Source: Hyaloscypha bicolor E (taxonomy: Eukaryota; Ascomycota; Leotiomycetes; Helotiales; Hyaloscyphaceae). From it: 64,000 nt of DNA. The translations under genes were made by a program, and so were the position numbers. Below the pieces are notes generated by a model. The model did not search any database. It was given only the letters and a program-made list of their open reading frames with translations, and was not told the origin of the DNA. Positions 36,901 to 50,100 of this stretch are shown piece after piece. How positions within the stretch are numbered: position 1 is the stretch's first letter; each line of letters opens with the position of its first letter. The stretch lies in NCBI RefSeq assembly GCF_002865645.1, contig NW_020194575.1, positions 141,247 through 205,246 on the forward strand, written 5' to 3'.

Positions 36901-37048
36901 ATTTACTAATAGAAGTTCGAATATATAACAAGGAAATCTCTTGAGGAAATATATCTAATATAGTCTCTTAGAGCTTAAACTCGTCTTTTAGAAAGTTTAA
37001 AGTAACTCTAATAGCTTCTTATAGTAGTATATTAAACTCTGTCTTTAT
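33968..37048. other. AT-rich RIP-like block, element not identified
   Basis: No open frame and no recognisable motif. From about 36100 the GC content rises slightly and codon-like runs appear, but no protein family is evident. It could be the other half of whatever element lies left of 27813. Confidence 0.45.
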
Positions 37049-37800
37049 CTAGGTACGGATCTTTAGAGAGCAAGGCGGAGCAGGATTTACAGATAAAGAA
37101 TGGTTTATATGTGGAAGCTTTCTTTTATTTAGTAGAATTATTAGTAAAGGCGGGATGGAGTTCCGAAAGGCTAATGACTGTTGGGATATGCTTGTTTCTA
37201 AGCATGCTTCCGAGATTCCAGAATGATCCTTGGAACTGGGGAGTAATGGGAGGCCTCCGTGGCCTAGAGGCTTTATTTGCCCTATAGAATTTAGGAATGG
37301 ATCAAAGGCAGATGGTAATGCAGGAGGGCCTTCCCGCTCGTTTGATCTAAAGTCCTGGAAATGGTGTCGCCGAGTCTCCGCCGGGAATGCTTCTGAGGCG
37401 GCCGCTGGAGCCGTAGCATATTCTGCCACTCTTGGTCTCCTGGTTAGGAGTTCTGTAGATTGTTCTTCTGGTAGAGAGTTTAGACGCAGGTCAAAGGCCG
37501 GCGAGAGCAGAGGGGCAACCTTGTGAGAGCTGGGATCGTCTTCTCTCAATCTGGCGCATCCTCGTCCCTAATACCACGTCCGGTCGTCGCAGGCGGTATG
37601 CCGCCGCCCAAACGCGGCGTCTTTCCTGTGGCGCATATTAGCAGGGCCAGAAAGAAAGGCCGCGACCGCGGGAGACACACTTTACAGGAGATGCAGGTCT
37701 GCTGGCGTGTACTATCCCTCCTGATCCCGAATTTATCAAATGACTGAGCCCCCTTTGAGCCGCATCCTTGATTACCGCACCTGAATAGGGAAGAATGCAT
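37049..37800 (-). pseudogene. Possible broken zinc-ribbon gene
   Basis: Two minus-strand frames meet at 37546-37549 and read as one protein if one base is restored. The first (from 37800) starts MHSSLFRCGNQGCGSKG and has a second Cys pair in QQTCISCKVCLP, so a C-x4-C...C-x2-C zinc-ribbon-like N-terminus. It ends TGRGIRDEDAPD, and the second frame continues REDDPSSHKVAPLL into an Ala/Pro/Ser-rich, probably disordered stretch of about 160 residues. Family not recognised. It could be a transposon or host protein, or chance coding. Confidence 0.35.
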
Positions 37801-38359
37801 AATATTTTACGGTTGGAGGACGTTTCTATGATTAAGCCTATGCATAAGGAAAGAAGGAAGCCACTTGAGCCATGGGGCGTTTTAAGGAAGGGTGCTCCAT
37901 TCGAATTAAAGAGCAAGGTACAGGAATACCAAGGTCCTTTGCCGGTGCTAAAGATACCGTAATGTAACCTGCCGATTAAGGTTTCGTTTGTTAGTCTTCG
38001 TAATATGCGGGGAAGAAGTATACTTTATCTTGGGCTCTAGTATGGGAGGATGATCCTAGGAGAACTAAGGCTCTAGTAATCGATGAAGCAGGCTTACGCT
38101 AGTGGGAGGATTGCGGATCAGACCAGAGTAAAATTCCAAGTTTCCTCGTAAGGATCCCTCTGCGCCCGTATATTGACAGGCCATTGAGGCGTCGTTGCCT
38201 GTCAGAAGATATGAAGACAGCGAGTCTCATGATCGAAGAAGGGTTATCGTTAATTAGGATTATTAGCTCTACTTATTGAAGAGCTTTATAGCATGTCTAC
38301 AAAATAAATAGACAATATTGCGAAGACTCTGTAATGGAGAAGCGTATGAGACGCTTCCA
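37801..38359. other. GC-normal, nothing recognised
   Basis: No domain, repeat or RNA gene found. Base composition is intermediate and many short frames are interrupted. Confidence 0.3.
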
Positions 38360-38411
38360 TAGGTTAACCGCTTATCCAGCTAATGAGAACCCGTGTTGCC
38401 AACACCCAATA

Positions 38412-40135
38412 CTATCCCCCCTAAACAATTATGGGTGGGTCCAATATTCGCCACTATCTCCACACACATCACTCCACTAAAGGCACGCAATTAAGTCTTC
38501 ACCGCTTTCCTATTCAATTTGAAGCTATTCCCACTTTCTTCTCTACTTTACAGCTCAGTACTTTGTAGGCCCGCCGTGAGCTTCCTTCACAGCCTCACAG
38601 CGTCTCCACCAGCTATTATAAAGGCCTTGAACGTACTCATCTGGCACAGCGTCCCACGCATCTTGTACAATCCTCCGGAGTTGATCAAAGTGGATCTTAG
38701 CTGGATCGTAACGCGCTTCCCAGTAGTGCTCCTCCATCCAATTCTTTATCCAATTCCATACGTGCTCAATAAGGTTCAAGTCTGGGGAGTACGGAGGTGC
38801 TTTGATCGTTGGAATATGACGAAGGAGTAGGTTCAACTTTGTCTCATATAATCGGTGAGAGGAAGCATTATCTTGCCAGAACCTATACCCCTCAAGTGGG
38901 TGGTCTCGGAAGAACTATTCGATTCTCGAGAGGATCCTGCGATCGTATCGTTCAGAGTTAATCGTTCCCCAGCTCTTCTCCCAAAATAAGCAAGGGCCTT
39001 TCTTCCCATCAACTATACTCCCCCAGAACATCCACGCAGGGAGCTTAGAATACTTGTGTCTCACACACTCTGGAAGGAGACGATCGCTTCCATCTTGTAA
39101 GCAAGTAATATACGAGTTCGTATGAGCTCCACCAAATGCCCACACTTCGTCTGTGAAGCAGATCCTCTGTACACGTGATCGTGGCCATATGCTTCCCTCC
39201 TCTGCTAAGTCTAGCCTCTCCTGGCACACAGCAGGGTCGTCTGAGAACCCCTTCTTCCGTGAAACACGGCGGCAGTAACCAATATCCTGAATAGCTATAC
39301 GAATAGCTTGCTCCTTAGCGTAGAGCTGTGGAAGGAAGTGAGGGATCTTGTGATATGCCACGTGACGGTGAGAAGGAGAGGAAAGGAGCCACTCCTTAAG
39401 CGTCGTCTTTTCAGGAGTATGGAGCTTTGCATACCTCCCTGTCTTACTCTTTTGAGGAGTAAGGCGGTGGTTCTTTGCATAGTAGATTTGGCTGTCTGTA
39501 ACGTCTAGTGTCTCCTTAATTTGGGCCCGTGGTATCTTAAAAAGGAGGGCTATTTGGATCTGGAGACGCTTATCACGTGTATACTCTATGTACGAGGGAT
39601 TATACTGCGAGCGCGAGCGCGAGCGTTGAGGTTGAGAGGACTCTGCTTGAGAGTCTGGGACAAAGAGAGGAGGAGATGGTATAGACTCATTAAGAAGAGA
39701 GTCTGGGAGTAGTTGAGAGTCTGGGAGAAGGTCACGTGAATCCCAGGACTGCGTAGTCTGCTGTGATTCGTTGATTTGAGGCCTAGGGCCATTGCGGGAG
39801 TCCCACGACTGCGTAGTTTGCTGAGACTCAGGGATCTCAAGAGGAGAGCGTGGCTGCGCAGACAGTGGAGTCTCTGCGTCATAAAGGTTACTGTAATAAG
39901 GCGGTGGCGTAGTGAAGCGTGGATCTTGAGAGTCCATTGAAAATTGAGGATATAAGGAAGTAAAGCATAGCCAGTGGAAGCTGCGATTTCTGCCATACTT
40001 ATGGTGCAGCTGCGTACGCGAGCTGGAAGGTTCTACGCGCTCTGATTGGCTGAAAATGGGGTGAGGTGTGGTGTGAGTGAAGCATGAGAGTGTGGCGAAT
40101 ATTGGACCCACCCATAATTGTTTGGGGGGGGATAG
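38412..40135 (-). mobile_element. Tc1/mariner-like DNA transposon, 1724 bp
   Basis: Terminal inverted repeats of 43/44 bp (38412-38454 and 40092-40135) begin CTATCCCCCC and differ by a C-run length and one base. TA lies on each side (38410-38411 and 40136-40137). The related empty site at about 6143 reads CCAACACTAGGGG where this locus reads CCAATA-[element]-TACTAGGGG, so insertion at a single TA is seen directly. Base composition is normal, unlike the retroelements. It encodes one transposase on the minus strand. Confidence 0.92.
38555..39937 (-). pseudogene. Tc1-like DD34E transposase with a single nonsense codon
   Basis: One frame of 461 codons from MDSQDPRFTTPP (39937) to the stop at 38555, interrupted only by a TAG at 38915-38917 within RILSRIE*FFRDHPLEG. 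The N-terminus repeats ESQQTTQSWDSR. A helix-turn-helix region follows (RDKRLQIQIALLFKIPRAQI), then CFTDEVWAFGGA (first Asp), YRFWQDNASSH (second Asp) and PPYSPDLNLIEHVWNWIK (Glu, 34 residues between), which is DD34E of the Tc1 group. Transposases of this group cut at the inverted repeats and insert at TA. The stop fits CAG to TAG. The upstream Met at 40249 lies outside the element, so I reject it. Confidence 0.9.
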
Positions 40136-40400
40136 TACTAGGGGCATTAAGTCTGTGATCACGTAGATACACACTATGCAAACCAACCTATTCGGGCAAT
40201 ACTGGCACGAATGAGGGCGAGCCGCTGGCCACCAAATTCGGACGCTCACAGTAGCTAGTCAGCATCAGGCTTGGCTTCCCAGATTCTTGGTGCAAAACCC
40301 CGCATTTTGGGGCCCCTGTCCTCGCACGCTGGTTAGTTATCCCTTTTACTTCGTTTCAGGGCACACTTCGTTTCAGGGCAAGGATGAACCCCCTCATTAT

Positions 40401-42189
40401 TCTTCTTAACTCCTTCGCGCTACGTCTTGTATCTAGAATCAACACAAACATTAACTCAAACCCTCACAATTAGTGCAAACAGATAGCTAGAGTGTGTTTC
40501 GTGACGCGTAATTGAGACGCGTGACTCACCATGATAGAACATTCTAGACTCTGTCTTGATCCTATTCAAGCTTCCATAAGGTGGCCTTTTGATGTTCCAC
40601 TCCTGAGCTTCGCCAAGAGTGCTTTCTATACTAGCGTGCCCCACCCTTAATATGCTTATCTTCGCAGCCGCCTTGTAAGGGGCAGCTGTTTTAGGCGGGT
40701 AGGGCTGAGTTTCGATGGTTCGGATCCCTATTATCTAATATTATTAATTTGTCTATCTAGGCAATTATCTGGTCTGGGCAAGGCTTTTATTTGGATCTAC
40801 TAAATCCGGTATTATAGTATAGTAGTATCTCTTGTATCCTTTTTAGGAAGACAAGTATAAGTCACCGACCTATTCTTCTTCTATTATCTTCTATAATCTT
40901 CTAAGGCCACATTATTATTTTCTTTAATTATTACTATTAGAATAATACTCCCTCAAGTTTAGGTAGCGGATAACTAATCCCTCATACCTCTTTTAAAACG
41001 CCTGTTCTAGTATAATCTTCTTATTACTTCACCTTTGCAACTAGTCTTATATATATTTACCTTGTCTGAGACCGGAGGAAGAAGGCCCAAAGCTACTATA
41101 TATAAGGATTAGTATAAATAGCTCGTAATAGAAGTGCCAGAGGAACCTACTTCTCTCCTAATATTTACTTGCTTTCCAAGACTAGCTCCTGAGATTTAAT
41201 TAAAGATCTGGTTCTTTATAGTTCTCGAATCTCGGATCTTAAAGCTAGAATTTCTTAATAATAGAGAGTAGTACTCGCCCATACTATATAGTAACATTAT
41301 CCCGGCTAGTCTATATACCTGCCGTAAATCTTAATAAGAAGCTCTAAAGACGTATTAATAACTGAGTTTCGGGATATAAATTAACTTCTCGGTTAATATT
41401 ATCTATATATAATTATTTCTGGATTATAATTAGACTAGTATCTAGTTCGAAAAAGAGTTTTTGGAACTATTATAGAGTAATCCGGTATTTAAAAAACTTT
41501 AATTTCTTGCCTTATAATAGAATATATAATACGAATTTATATTTATAAATAATTAATATATAGTTCTGGAATCTTTACCCGAACTTATAGAGCTAATTAT
41601 TATCTCCGATAATAATGGCTTATTCCCAGATTAAGAAGGTAAAGGATTTAATTATTAGAATAAGGATAATAAGGTTATATTTAAGGATTTTCCCGAATAT
41701 AGTATATTATCTAATAAGAAGAAAGTAAGACAGGATTCTGAGAGAGAATATAGGCCTCAAGCTAGCTAGATTATAGAAGATCTATATCTAGATAGGTATT
41801 ACCTATTATATAATCTACTAGAATTCAAGTTCCGAATAGTTTAAAGATAATATATTAAATAATTTAGCTTAATTTAATTATTATCTCTAAATTAAATCAA
41901 ATTAAGTCAAAATCTACTTAATTAAATTATAATTATTTATTTAGTCACGTGACCGTATATATATATTCGGAGATTAGAAAGTATAATAAGGCTAAAATAA
42001 GATTTAGGCTAGCTTATATCCGGTATTACTTTAGGTACTTTTTACTAAATCAGGTATTATATTACTTAGTAAATAAAGCAGAACGAGCTAAAGATATTAG
42101 AACTTACTTAATTTTCTAGTAATTTATTATTATTTTATAAATCTTATTATTATAAATAAAATAGCTAAAAATAAATCTTTTTATAAATA
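40401..42189. other. Transition from GC-normal to AT-rich, no gene
   Basis: Up to about 40740 composition is normal, with no gene beyond a short doubtful frame (40644-40456). After that, RIP-like AT enrichment rises. Around 41180-41280 a plus-strand run reads DLIKDLVLYSSRISDLKARIS in pieces, which could be the coiled C-terminus of a dead transposase; I am not sure. Confidence 0.3.
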
Positions 42190-44640
42190 AATACTTTAAA
42201 ATTAGGGGGCTATTACTAATCAGACGCTTATTAAAGAATCTTCTAGATTCTAGAGAATTTATATATAAATAAGTAATTTCTCTTAAATTACTTTTTTATT
42301 TTATTATTTTATATATAAATATCTTAATAATTATAGCTCTAATTAAGAAGCTTTTAACTATAAACCTATTTATATTTACTTGATATATTCGAAAATATCT
42401 CAATAATTTTCAATTAATCTTAATATTCTTTAAAATAAGAAGAATTTTAAGCTAGAACTACTTTTAAAATAAGCTTTTATTTTTAAGCTTAGCTATATAA
42501 GAAAGACTCTAGACCCTCTTAAAGCTAATCTAGAGGACCTTAATAACTATTAAATAATTACTATATTATACTTATTTAAGGGCTATAAATAAATAGTATA
42601 TATTTTTAATTTAATTTAATTATAAAATAACTAATATATTTTTAGTAAAAAATTCACAAAATAAAGAATCGGAAAATTAATAAGTAATTATAAGAGCTAT
42701 TATTTTAATAATTATAAGTTAGTTAATATAAATACTATATTAAAGAGTAATAAGCTTTATAAGTAATTAATATTAATTTATAAAATAATAATTAATAGTT
42801 TTTATAGCTACTTTTTAAGACTTAAATTAAATATCTATTACTAAATTATTTAGTAAAACTACTAGTTAAACTAGTAAAGGCTTTATTATGGTTTATTTTA
42901 AAAGATTATTATTAGACTTTACAATTAATAATAATATTTCTTTTAGAGCTATTATTATTCCGAGCTTTAAAAAGCTATTTTAATATTTAAATTAGTAAGT
43001 TTTATTTAAAAATTACTTTTATATTCTAAAGTACTTATAAATAAGCTTACTTTAAGATATAATAATAATAGTAATCTTATAAAAGAAGAATTATCAGATA
43101 ATATTTTATTAAATAATACTTTTTCTATTACTTTAAATACTTAAATAGCTATAAATTAGAAGGCTTATTTAGGAATTACTATATGAGTTATTCTTATTAA
43201 TAATAATTAATAAAAAATTTACTAATTTAATTTTTAAATATTTTATAAATAAAGATTTTAAATTAAAATCTTATTTATTAGCTATAAAAGATTTAAAAGA
43301 TATTTATAGTAGTAAATATATGAATTCGATTCTATTAGAAGCTTTAAAAGCTTATAGTATTAAATATAATATTACTAGATAAATAATATAAATCTTGTTT
43401 TTTTAAAATAATTACTAATATATTTTATTTGGTATTACTCGAGATAATACTAGCTTAAATAATACCTTATTATAGGCTTTTATAAAGTATTATAATAAGA
43501 AAGGCATTAAATTTCAAGGAGATATTTCTTATATAGCTTATATATTAAACTTAGTAATTTAAGATATCTTAAAAGCTCTTATTAAGAATAATTATAATAC
43601 TTCTTATTCTATAAATTTATATAAGTAAGAAAAGAACGAACTTAAAGAAAAAGAAAAAAGAAAAGAAGTAAAATAAATAATAAATAAGTTTCTCATATAA
43701 TTTATAAAAGATTTATTAATTTGGAAAAAAGTTAGAAAGACTATTATAGGTCTTAAATATAATCAGGAAAATTAATAGCTATTAGAAGCTCAAATTAAAG
43801 CTTTTAATATAGAAAATACTCGGTTTTTTTAATTTAGTAAATAAATAAATAATTATTAATTAATATTAATTATTTATAGATTAAAAAATATAATAGTCTT
43901 CGACTTATTATATATTAAAAGACTTTTTATATATATATAAAGCTATTAAAATAATAATTAATGGCTCGAAATTAAAGGCTTTTAAAAATAAAAGTCTAGT
44001 TTTAACTAATATTAAAATTACTTATTTAAATAATATTTTAAATATAATTTTAATATTTATTAAGGCTATAACTAAATTATAAGCCAAAAACTATCCTATT
44101 ATATATTATATTATACCTGAAATATATAAAATATATAATAAACTTAAAGATTTTAAAAGAGAATTTAAAATAAGTTTTCTTTTTTTATTTCTTATTATAT
44201 TAATAAATATACTAATTTTAAATAGGATAAAACCTTCGAAAACGCTATTAATAAAGAAATAGCTAAGCTTCGAAAATATTATCCTAAAACCGGTATTTTA
44301 AATAATAAAAGTAAAGCTTTATATTTAGCTCTTATTTTTAATTCTCGAATTAAAAGAGCAGAACTAGCCGGAATTAAATTAGCTCCCGGAATGATATCTG
44401 ATATATATAATAGGCTTGAAATAGATTATAATATATAAGTATATATTTTTATTTAATTTTTAAATTTTTAAATTACTAATTTTTATATAGGTATAAATAA
44501 GACTATTTAATAGCTAATTCTCAAGACTCTAGTTCTAATACGTTTATAGAAGATTTTAATAAAAACGAACTTAATATTTATATAAATAATTAAGAGGATA
44601 TAATAGAAAACGAATTAATAATATATTTAATAGTTGGACT
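42190..44640 (+). mobile_element. RIP-degraded hAT transposon
   Basis: Plus-strand hAT transposase signatures are readable through the stops: KSYLLAIKDLKD (about 43260-43300), GITRDNTSLNNTLL then KYYNKKGIKFQGDISYIAYI (about 43430-43560), and a C-terminal region to about 44440 followed by an intron-like GTATAT...TATAG. The 'GIT-DNASSN' and 'I-C-AH-LNL' blocks are typical of hAT elements in fungi. I do not see the usual C-terminal dimerisation block, so the 3' end may be missing. Terminal inverted repeats were not found with confidence. Confidence 0.7.
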
Positions 44641-44648
44641 TAATATTG

Positions 44649-44676
44649 CGACTAAAGGGGCCCAACCCTTTAGTCG
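44649..44676. repeat. Perfect 11-bp hairpin overlapping an element end
   Basis: CGACTAAAGGG and its reverse complement, separated by six bases. The right arm runs into the first bases of the neighbouring inverted-repeat element. Confidence 0.85.
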
Positions 44677-45127
44677 GGGAAAGCGAGTTGTCCCGGGAAA
44701 GCGAGATGTCCCGTACCAAATAAAATCCTTAATAACTTGAAACCTTAACCTTTTTAAATAATTCTAAGTAATAGAATTAAAAATATAAGCCTTATAAACG
44801 AAATGCAATTCTTTAAATCTTAAAAAAAGATGTGGGTAGAAAGTTATTAAGGTTTTAATAATAAAATCGCGAGGAATACAAAAATCATAAGAATTATTTA
44901 TTTGCGACCGTTTCGCGAGTATTAAACCTACGACTTTTGCTTAATTATAATTTTTTATTCTTTTACTTAAAACTTTAGCCCTTAAGTATGCAATAGGTAA
45001 TTATGAGATCGCGAATAAAACATATTAATTGGATTTTCTATAGCTAGTTCTTAATATTGTTTTTTAGAAGGCAAAAAAGGCCGAAACGGGACATCTCGCT
45101 TTCCCGGGACAACTCGCTTTCCCCGAC
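44673..45127. mobile_element. 455-bp inverted-repeat element with tandem-unit termini
   Basis: Perfect 41-bp inverted repeats at 44673-44713 and 45087-45127, with TA on each side (44671-44672, 45128-45129). Each terminus is mostly two direct copies of an 18-bp unit, GGGAAAGCGAG-TGTCCC, which itself starts GGGA and ends TCCC. The interior has no open frame. It is a GC-richer spot inside an AT-rich block, so it is probably younger than its surroundings. Confidence 0.85.
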
Positions 45128-45129
45128 TA

Positions 45130-46818
45130 TTAGAAGAAAAGAGTATTATGATACCGGGCTCTGGGCTTGGAAAGTAAAGTAAAGTGGCTCTTAATCCGAG
45201 GATTCTAAACTAAGGAAGGAAGCTCGTAAGTACAGGAGCTTTGGTGTTCTAAATACTAGCCAGCCGCATGCGTCATCGCGACCACGTGACGCTAAATTTA
45301 CTAGTGAAGCGGTAGAGCGTAATAAAGAGAATAAATAAAAATATATATAAAATTCACTTACTTTACTTCAAATTTTCTTAGGAACTACTAATTCCTTTAT
45401 TATAATTTCTTTATATATAAGTACTAATTTAGTAATAGATTCGGCCCTTAGAATATTAGAAAGCTAATAAAGCTAGATTTCCTATTTTATTTTTTATAGC
45501 AAAAAAGTATTTAGAAATATTTGCTTTATTTACTACTAGCGAGTATTTCTTTTTATAAGGAGCTCTTATTAATACTAAACTATATAATTGACTTAATAAG
45601 AGTATTTTTAAGAAAATTATATATCTTAAGAGCTAGGGAATATTTATAAATAAGGAAAAAGAAATAAAAAGAAAAGAAAATAAGAATAAAAAAATTAAAA
45701 AAAGGTTTCTAAAAAGAATAACTAGTTTTTTATTCCAGATTTGGACTAGTTTTATACTCTTATATATGTTTTATAAGTTTTATTTATATTTTATTAATAT
45801 AGTTATTAGTTATTTAATAATCTTTTAAATTACTTAAGAAATTCAAGTTTTCTTAGTATTATATAATAATTATAGTTAATTATAATTAATTATAATTAAA
45901 ATCTACTAAATCAAATCATAATTAACTATAATTAACTAGCCTTAATTTTTTTTAAATATACTATTTAAAGAAATTAGCTAGTGCCTTAAATAAATACTAT
46001 TTATAAAAGGTTTAGGGTAATTCCTTGAGTTAAGCAGAGAAATTAGTAGCTCTTAGTCAGATCCGAGCTCTATTTCTTATTCCCGATAAGCTTGTAGTAC
46101 CTGGTTAGACTTGAATAAGGAGGTTTTCTAGAAGAGATTAAGAATATAATATATAATATTCTCGGTATACGGAAACAGGGCTTATAAAGGATATATCGGG
46201 AGGTTAGCTAAGCGAATTAGGAAGGAGAATAGAGAGGTTTGGGACGAGAAGAGAGAGAAAGAGAGGGAGAAAGGAGGATATTTAGATATATATATCTCGA
46301 TCCCGAGTCTGGGGAGAATAATATACTATACTAGTCTAATATTATATGAAATTATAAATAGCCATATTCTAATACTAGCCTTAGTCTTTATTAGCTTAAG
46401 TATAGTCTAAAGTTTTAATTATTTATTTATACTAATTAAATATTAGTTATAGGCTATTTATAGAAATAAAATCGCTAACTATATTATAAAAAATCCCAAA
46501 GTAGTAATATAGTAATAATATAGTAATAATATAATAATTAGAAAAAAGAATTTCATAAGTAAAATATAATTATAAATTAGTAATTAATTTGCAAAAGATA
46601 TATTATATTACTATTATTACTAAAGTATAAATAAAATATAATATATATTCTATTTTCTAACCTCGTTTATTTTTCCTTAATAATATATAATATAAATATT
46701 ACTAAAATATATTAGTTTCTATAATACCGGACTAGATAAGGCTAATTCATAACTGCCCTATAATCTTTCTTGCCTCTCTTTATATTTATTACTCTAATTA
46801 ACTAAAGAAAGTAAATGA
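45130..46818. other. AT-rich block, no gene
   Basis: Mostly RIP-like sequence. Less degraded stretches at 45150-45320 and 46000-46330 show no open frame or known motif. Confidence 0.4.
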
Positions 46819-47127
46819 AATTATTATAATTCCCAGATATCCGGTATCTGAGATACCTTACCAGATACCAGATGCCTCCTAGATACACGTGATGCGGCCG
46901 CCTTACTAGGGAAATATACTTGAAATATACTAGAGATATTTAGAAGGCTAAGCCCCTTTAGGACTAGTATACTATAGGACTAGTATACTATAGGACTAGT
47001 ATACTATAGGATATATATACTTTCTTATAGCCTCCTATATTCTAGTTTTCTCTTTCTTAGCTTTAAATCGCCTTTATAAGAGACCTTTTATCTTATTTTC
47101 CAAGCCCTAAATATTATACCCGTAATA
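46819..47127 (+). repeat. 5' LTR of chromovirus 2
   Basis: About 309 bp, matching 53257-53533 except for two extra copies of a 16-bp unit (AGGACTAGTATACTAT, three copies at about 46962-47010, one in the 3' LTR). The start is uncertain by a few bases. Confidence 0.8.
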
Positions 47128-50100
47128 GTATTTAAAGCTTACTTCCTTTAATTCTATAAAGGATTTCAAATAAACTAATTCAGAACTATTAGTAATATAG
47201 GTACTACTAAGATAACGGAACCTTAGAAATACGAGTAATAGACTCTAGAATAATAAAAGTAAAAAGCTTTAGAATTCTTAAAGAAATCAGGTATTTATAT
47301 CTTTATAAATATATACTAGTAATATATTAGAAATTTCTTCCGAAAACCCGAAAATTAAAGAACTTTAAATAAAGGCTATTTTTTAATTAAGTTCTAGAGT
47401 AATAGATACTTATAGGCTAGTAACCTGACTATTACTCTCAAGCCCTATTCTATAATCTTATAGGCCCTATATATATACCGGTAATAAGATTACTAAGGAA
47501 AATATAATAGAGGAAAAATATAATAGGTTAATTTCCTAAAATATTATATAACTAGGAATTATATTGACTTTTACTAAGGCTTCTAGTAAAGCTCTTACTA
47601 GTTTAGGTTATTATATTAGTAGCTCTTTTTAAACTAAATATCCTATTAGTATTCCTAAAGAATTTATAAATAAGTTTATAGAAATAGAATTCTTTATTTT
47701 TATTATAAAGCTTCTAGAAACTAAAGACTATATTATTACTAGAGAGTTATATAAATAGGCTAAGGAACCTAATATCTTATTTTTAGATATTAATATTATT
47801 ATAAAGAATTATTAGAAAAATATCTAAAGAGCTATTTTATATAAGAATATCTATAGTTATAATAAAGCTATTCTTGAGAATACTAAGCTTTATAATACTA
47901 AGCTCGAGGATAATATTAAATATTATATAATTATAGTAAATTAGCTTATAGTAGCTCTAACTACTTTTATTCCGACCGCTTTAGCTACTTTAAATTTCTC
48001 TTAAAAGAATTCCGAATTATCTTTTACTTATTTCCGTCTAGAATTCCCTATATCTTATACTTTCTTTAAAAATACTAGAGTTACTAAGTTTCTAGATCTA
48101 ATTCTCTTTACTAGAGATTATACTATCTTTAATAACTAGCTAGTTTAGATTAAGAATAAGCTATAAGGAAATACTAATTTATATTTCTTAGAGAATCTTA
48201 AGATTATTTATATTTCTAGTAAACTTATTAGTAATACTCTTGTTCTAACTAATTCTTATATAAATAAAGATAGTTCAAATTAGTACTATTAGCTTTTAGA
48301 ATTCTATTCTTACCTAAAGAAGCTATATTCTAACTCTAATAAGATATAAAATACTTATTACAATTTTAGTAAGCTTTAAATATATTCTAGTTAAGTATTT
48401 CAGAAGTTCTATATTTTCTTTTTATAACTATTTATAAAAGGCAGTATTAGTTTTTAAGATATTAAGTATAAACTAAATAAGAAGCTCTTACTAAAGCTCT
48501 AGAAATTAGTATATATATACTATAATAATTCTTCTATTAATACTACTTATTTTACTTAATATTATATTATTAATAATTAGTAAATTAAGGCTATATATAA
48601 GAAGACTAAGAAGTATAAAAAGGCAAGAGCTATCCTAACCAAGTTTATTTCTAGTATTATATTCCCGTATATTTCTAAGAAAGAGCCCAAAAAACTTATA
48701 TTAATTACTTTTATTAAGTATATATTCTCTTATAAATACAAGTAATATCTTATAAAGACCGAGAATTTCTTAATTATTAAGTACTTTAATTATAATAAGT
48801 TTAGCTACTATATTAGATATTATCTGCTTCTATATAATAAGGAAATCAAAATAGCTCTTTCTAGAATTAAGCCAGACTTAGTTCCTATTTTACTAGAATA
48901 TACTAATCTAGTAAAGTATTTAAAGAATTTAAGTTCTAATTCTAGTCTAGAACCAGGAAACAAGTACTTCTAAAGAAAGTCTCTATTTTAGGGACTTATA
49001 ATATAAATTTAGTAAAGATTAACTTAACTTATTTAATAAGAGGAAATACTTTTATAATACCTTATATTATTAGTATAAATAGATTAGGAATTAAATCTTT
49101 TTCTCTTATTAATACTAGAACTAATAGTTATACTTTTATTAATATAAAGCTTATTTAGTTTATAGAATAATTCTTAGAAATAGAATTATAACTCTTTTTC
49201 TTACTCTATATTATATATAGTTTTAATAGAAAGCTAGCTAAGTTTACTAAGAAATATATAGAAATATTACTTCTAATTAATAAATAAAGTATTAATATAT
49301 TTATAATTATCCTAAATCTTAGAGATTATAATATTATCCTTAATAGAAAATAAGTAATATATATTAATATTCTAGTTAATTATAGAAAATATAGGCCTAT
49401 ATAGCTAAAAAAATAAAAAAAAATAAGCCTAAATTTATATAATTTAGTTATATTATTAGTATTTTATAATAATAACTAGAGAAGTAACTTAATAAAAAGT
49501 ATTAAAAAAATACTAATTAATAAGATTTTATTATAAGCTATTTCTAGAAATCTTCTATTCTAAAGTAGTTTTTCTTTTTTAGACTAATTAGAGAAAATTA
49601 TATAAGACTATAGAAAAGAAGCTTCTATAGCCTAATTAAAATATAATATCTAAGTAAAAGCTAAAGAAGCAAGAAGAGGTTCTTAATAAAAAGCAAATAT
49701 TAGACCTAGCTATTCTTACTTTTATAATATTTAATTATATAGCCAAAAGAGAAAATAATATTATTAGTTAAATCTTTATTTATAAGATTAATAAGAAGCT
49801 TAAAGCTCGGAAAAAAGAAGCTATTTCTAGCTTAGAGAATTAATAACCGGGAAAAATAGAGCTTTAGTAATTATAAAGAATATTATTCCCGGAACTTAAG
49901 AAATATACTTCTATTTTCTCTAAAAAGAAATCTAATATTCTTCTTCTTTATAAACTATATAATTATAAGATTTAAATTAAAGGCCTAAAAAGAACCGAGA
50001 GTATTAGATATTAATTCTTCTAATAATAGTTTACTTAAGAGCTTCTAGAAATCAAGTATTTCTTAGAAAATAATCTTGCTAAAAGCTTTATTAAAGCTAG

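Larger units (their letters stand above)
38360..40400 (-). repeat. Dispersed repeat 'A', third copy, split by a transposon
   Basis: 38360-38411 and 40136-40400 are the two sides of one repeat A copy: on the minus strand they match 6200-6143 and about 6140-5880. The Tc1-like element at 38412-40135 sits between them. The right part ends near the words TTCGTTTCAGGGC at about 40360-40380. Confidence 0.8.

Noticed and set aside
39938..40249. Upstream Met extension of the Tc1-like transposase
   Set aside because: It would start outside the inverted repeat, in the host repeat A copy; MDSQDP at 39937 lies inside the element.
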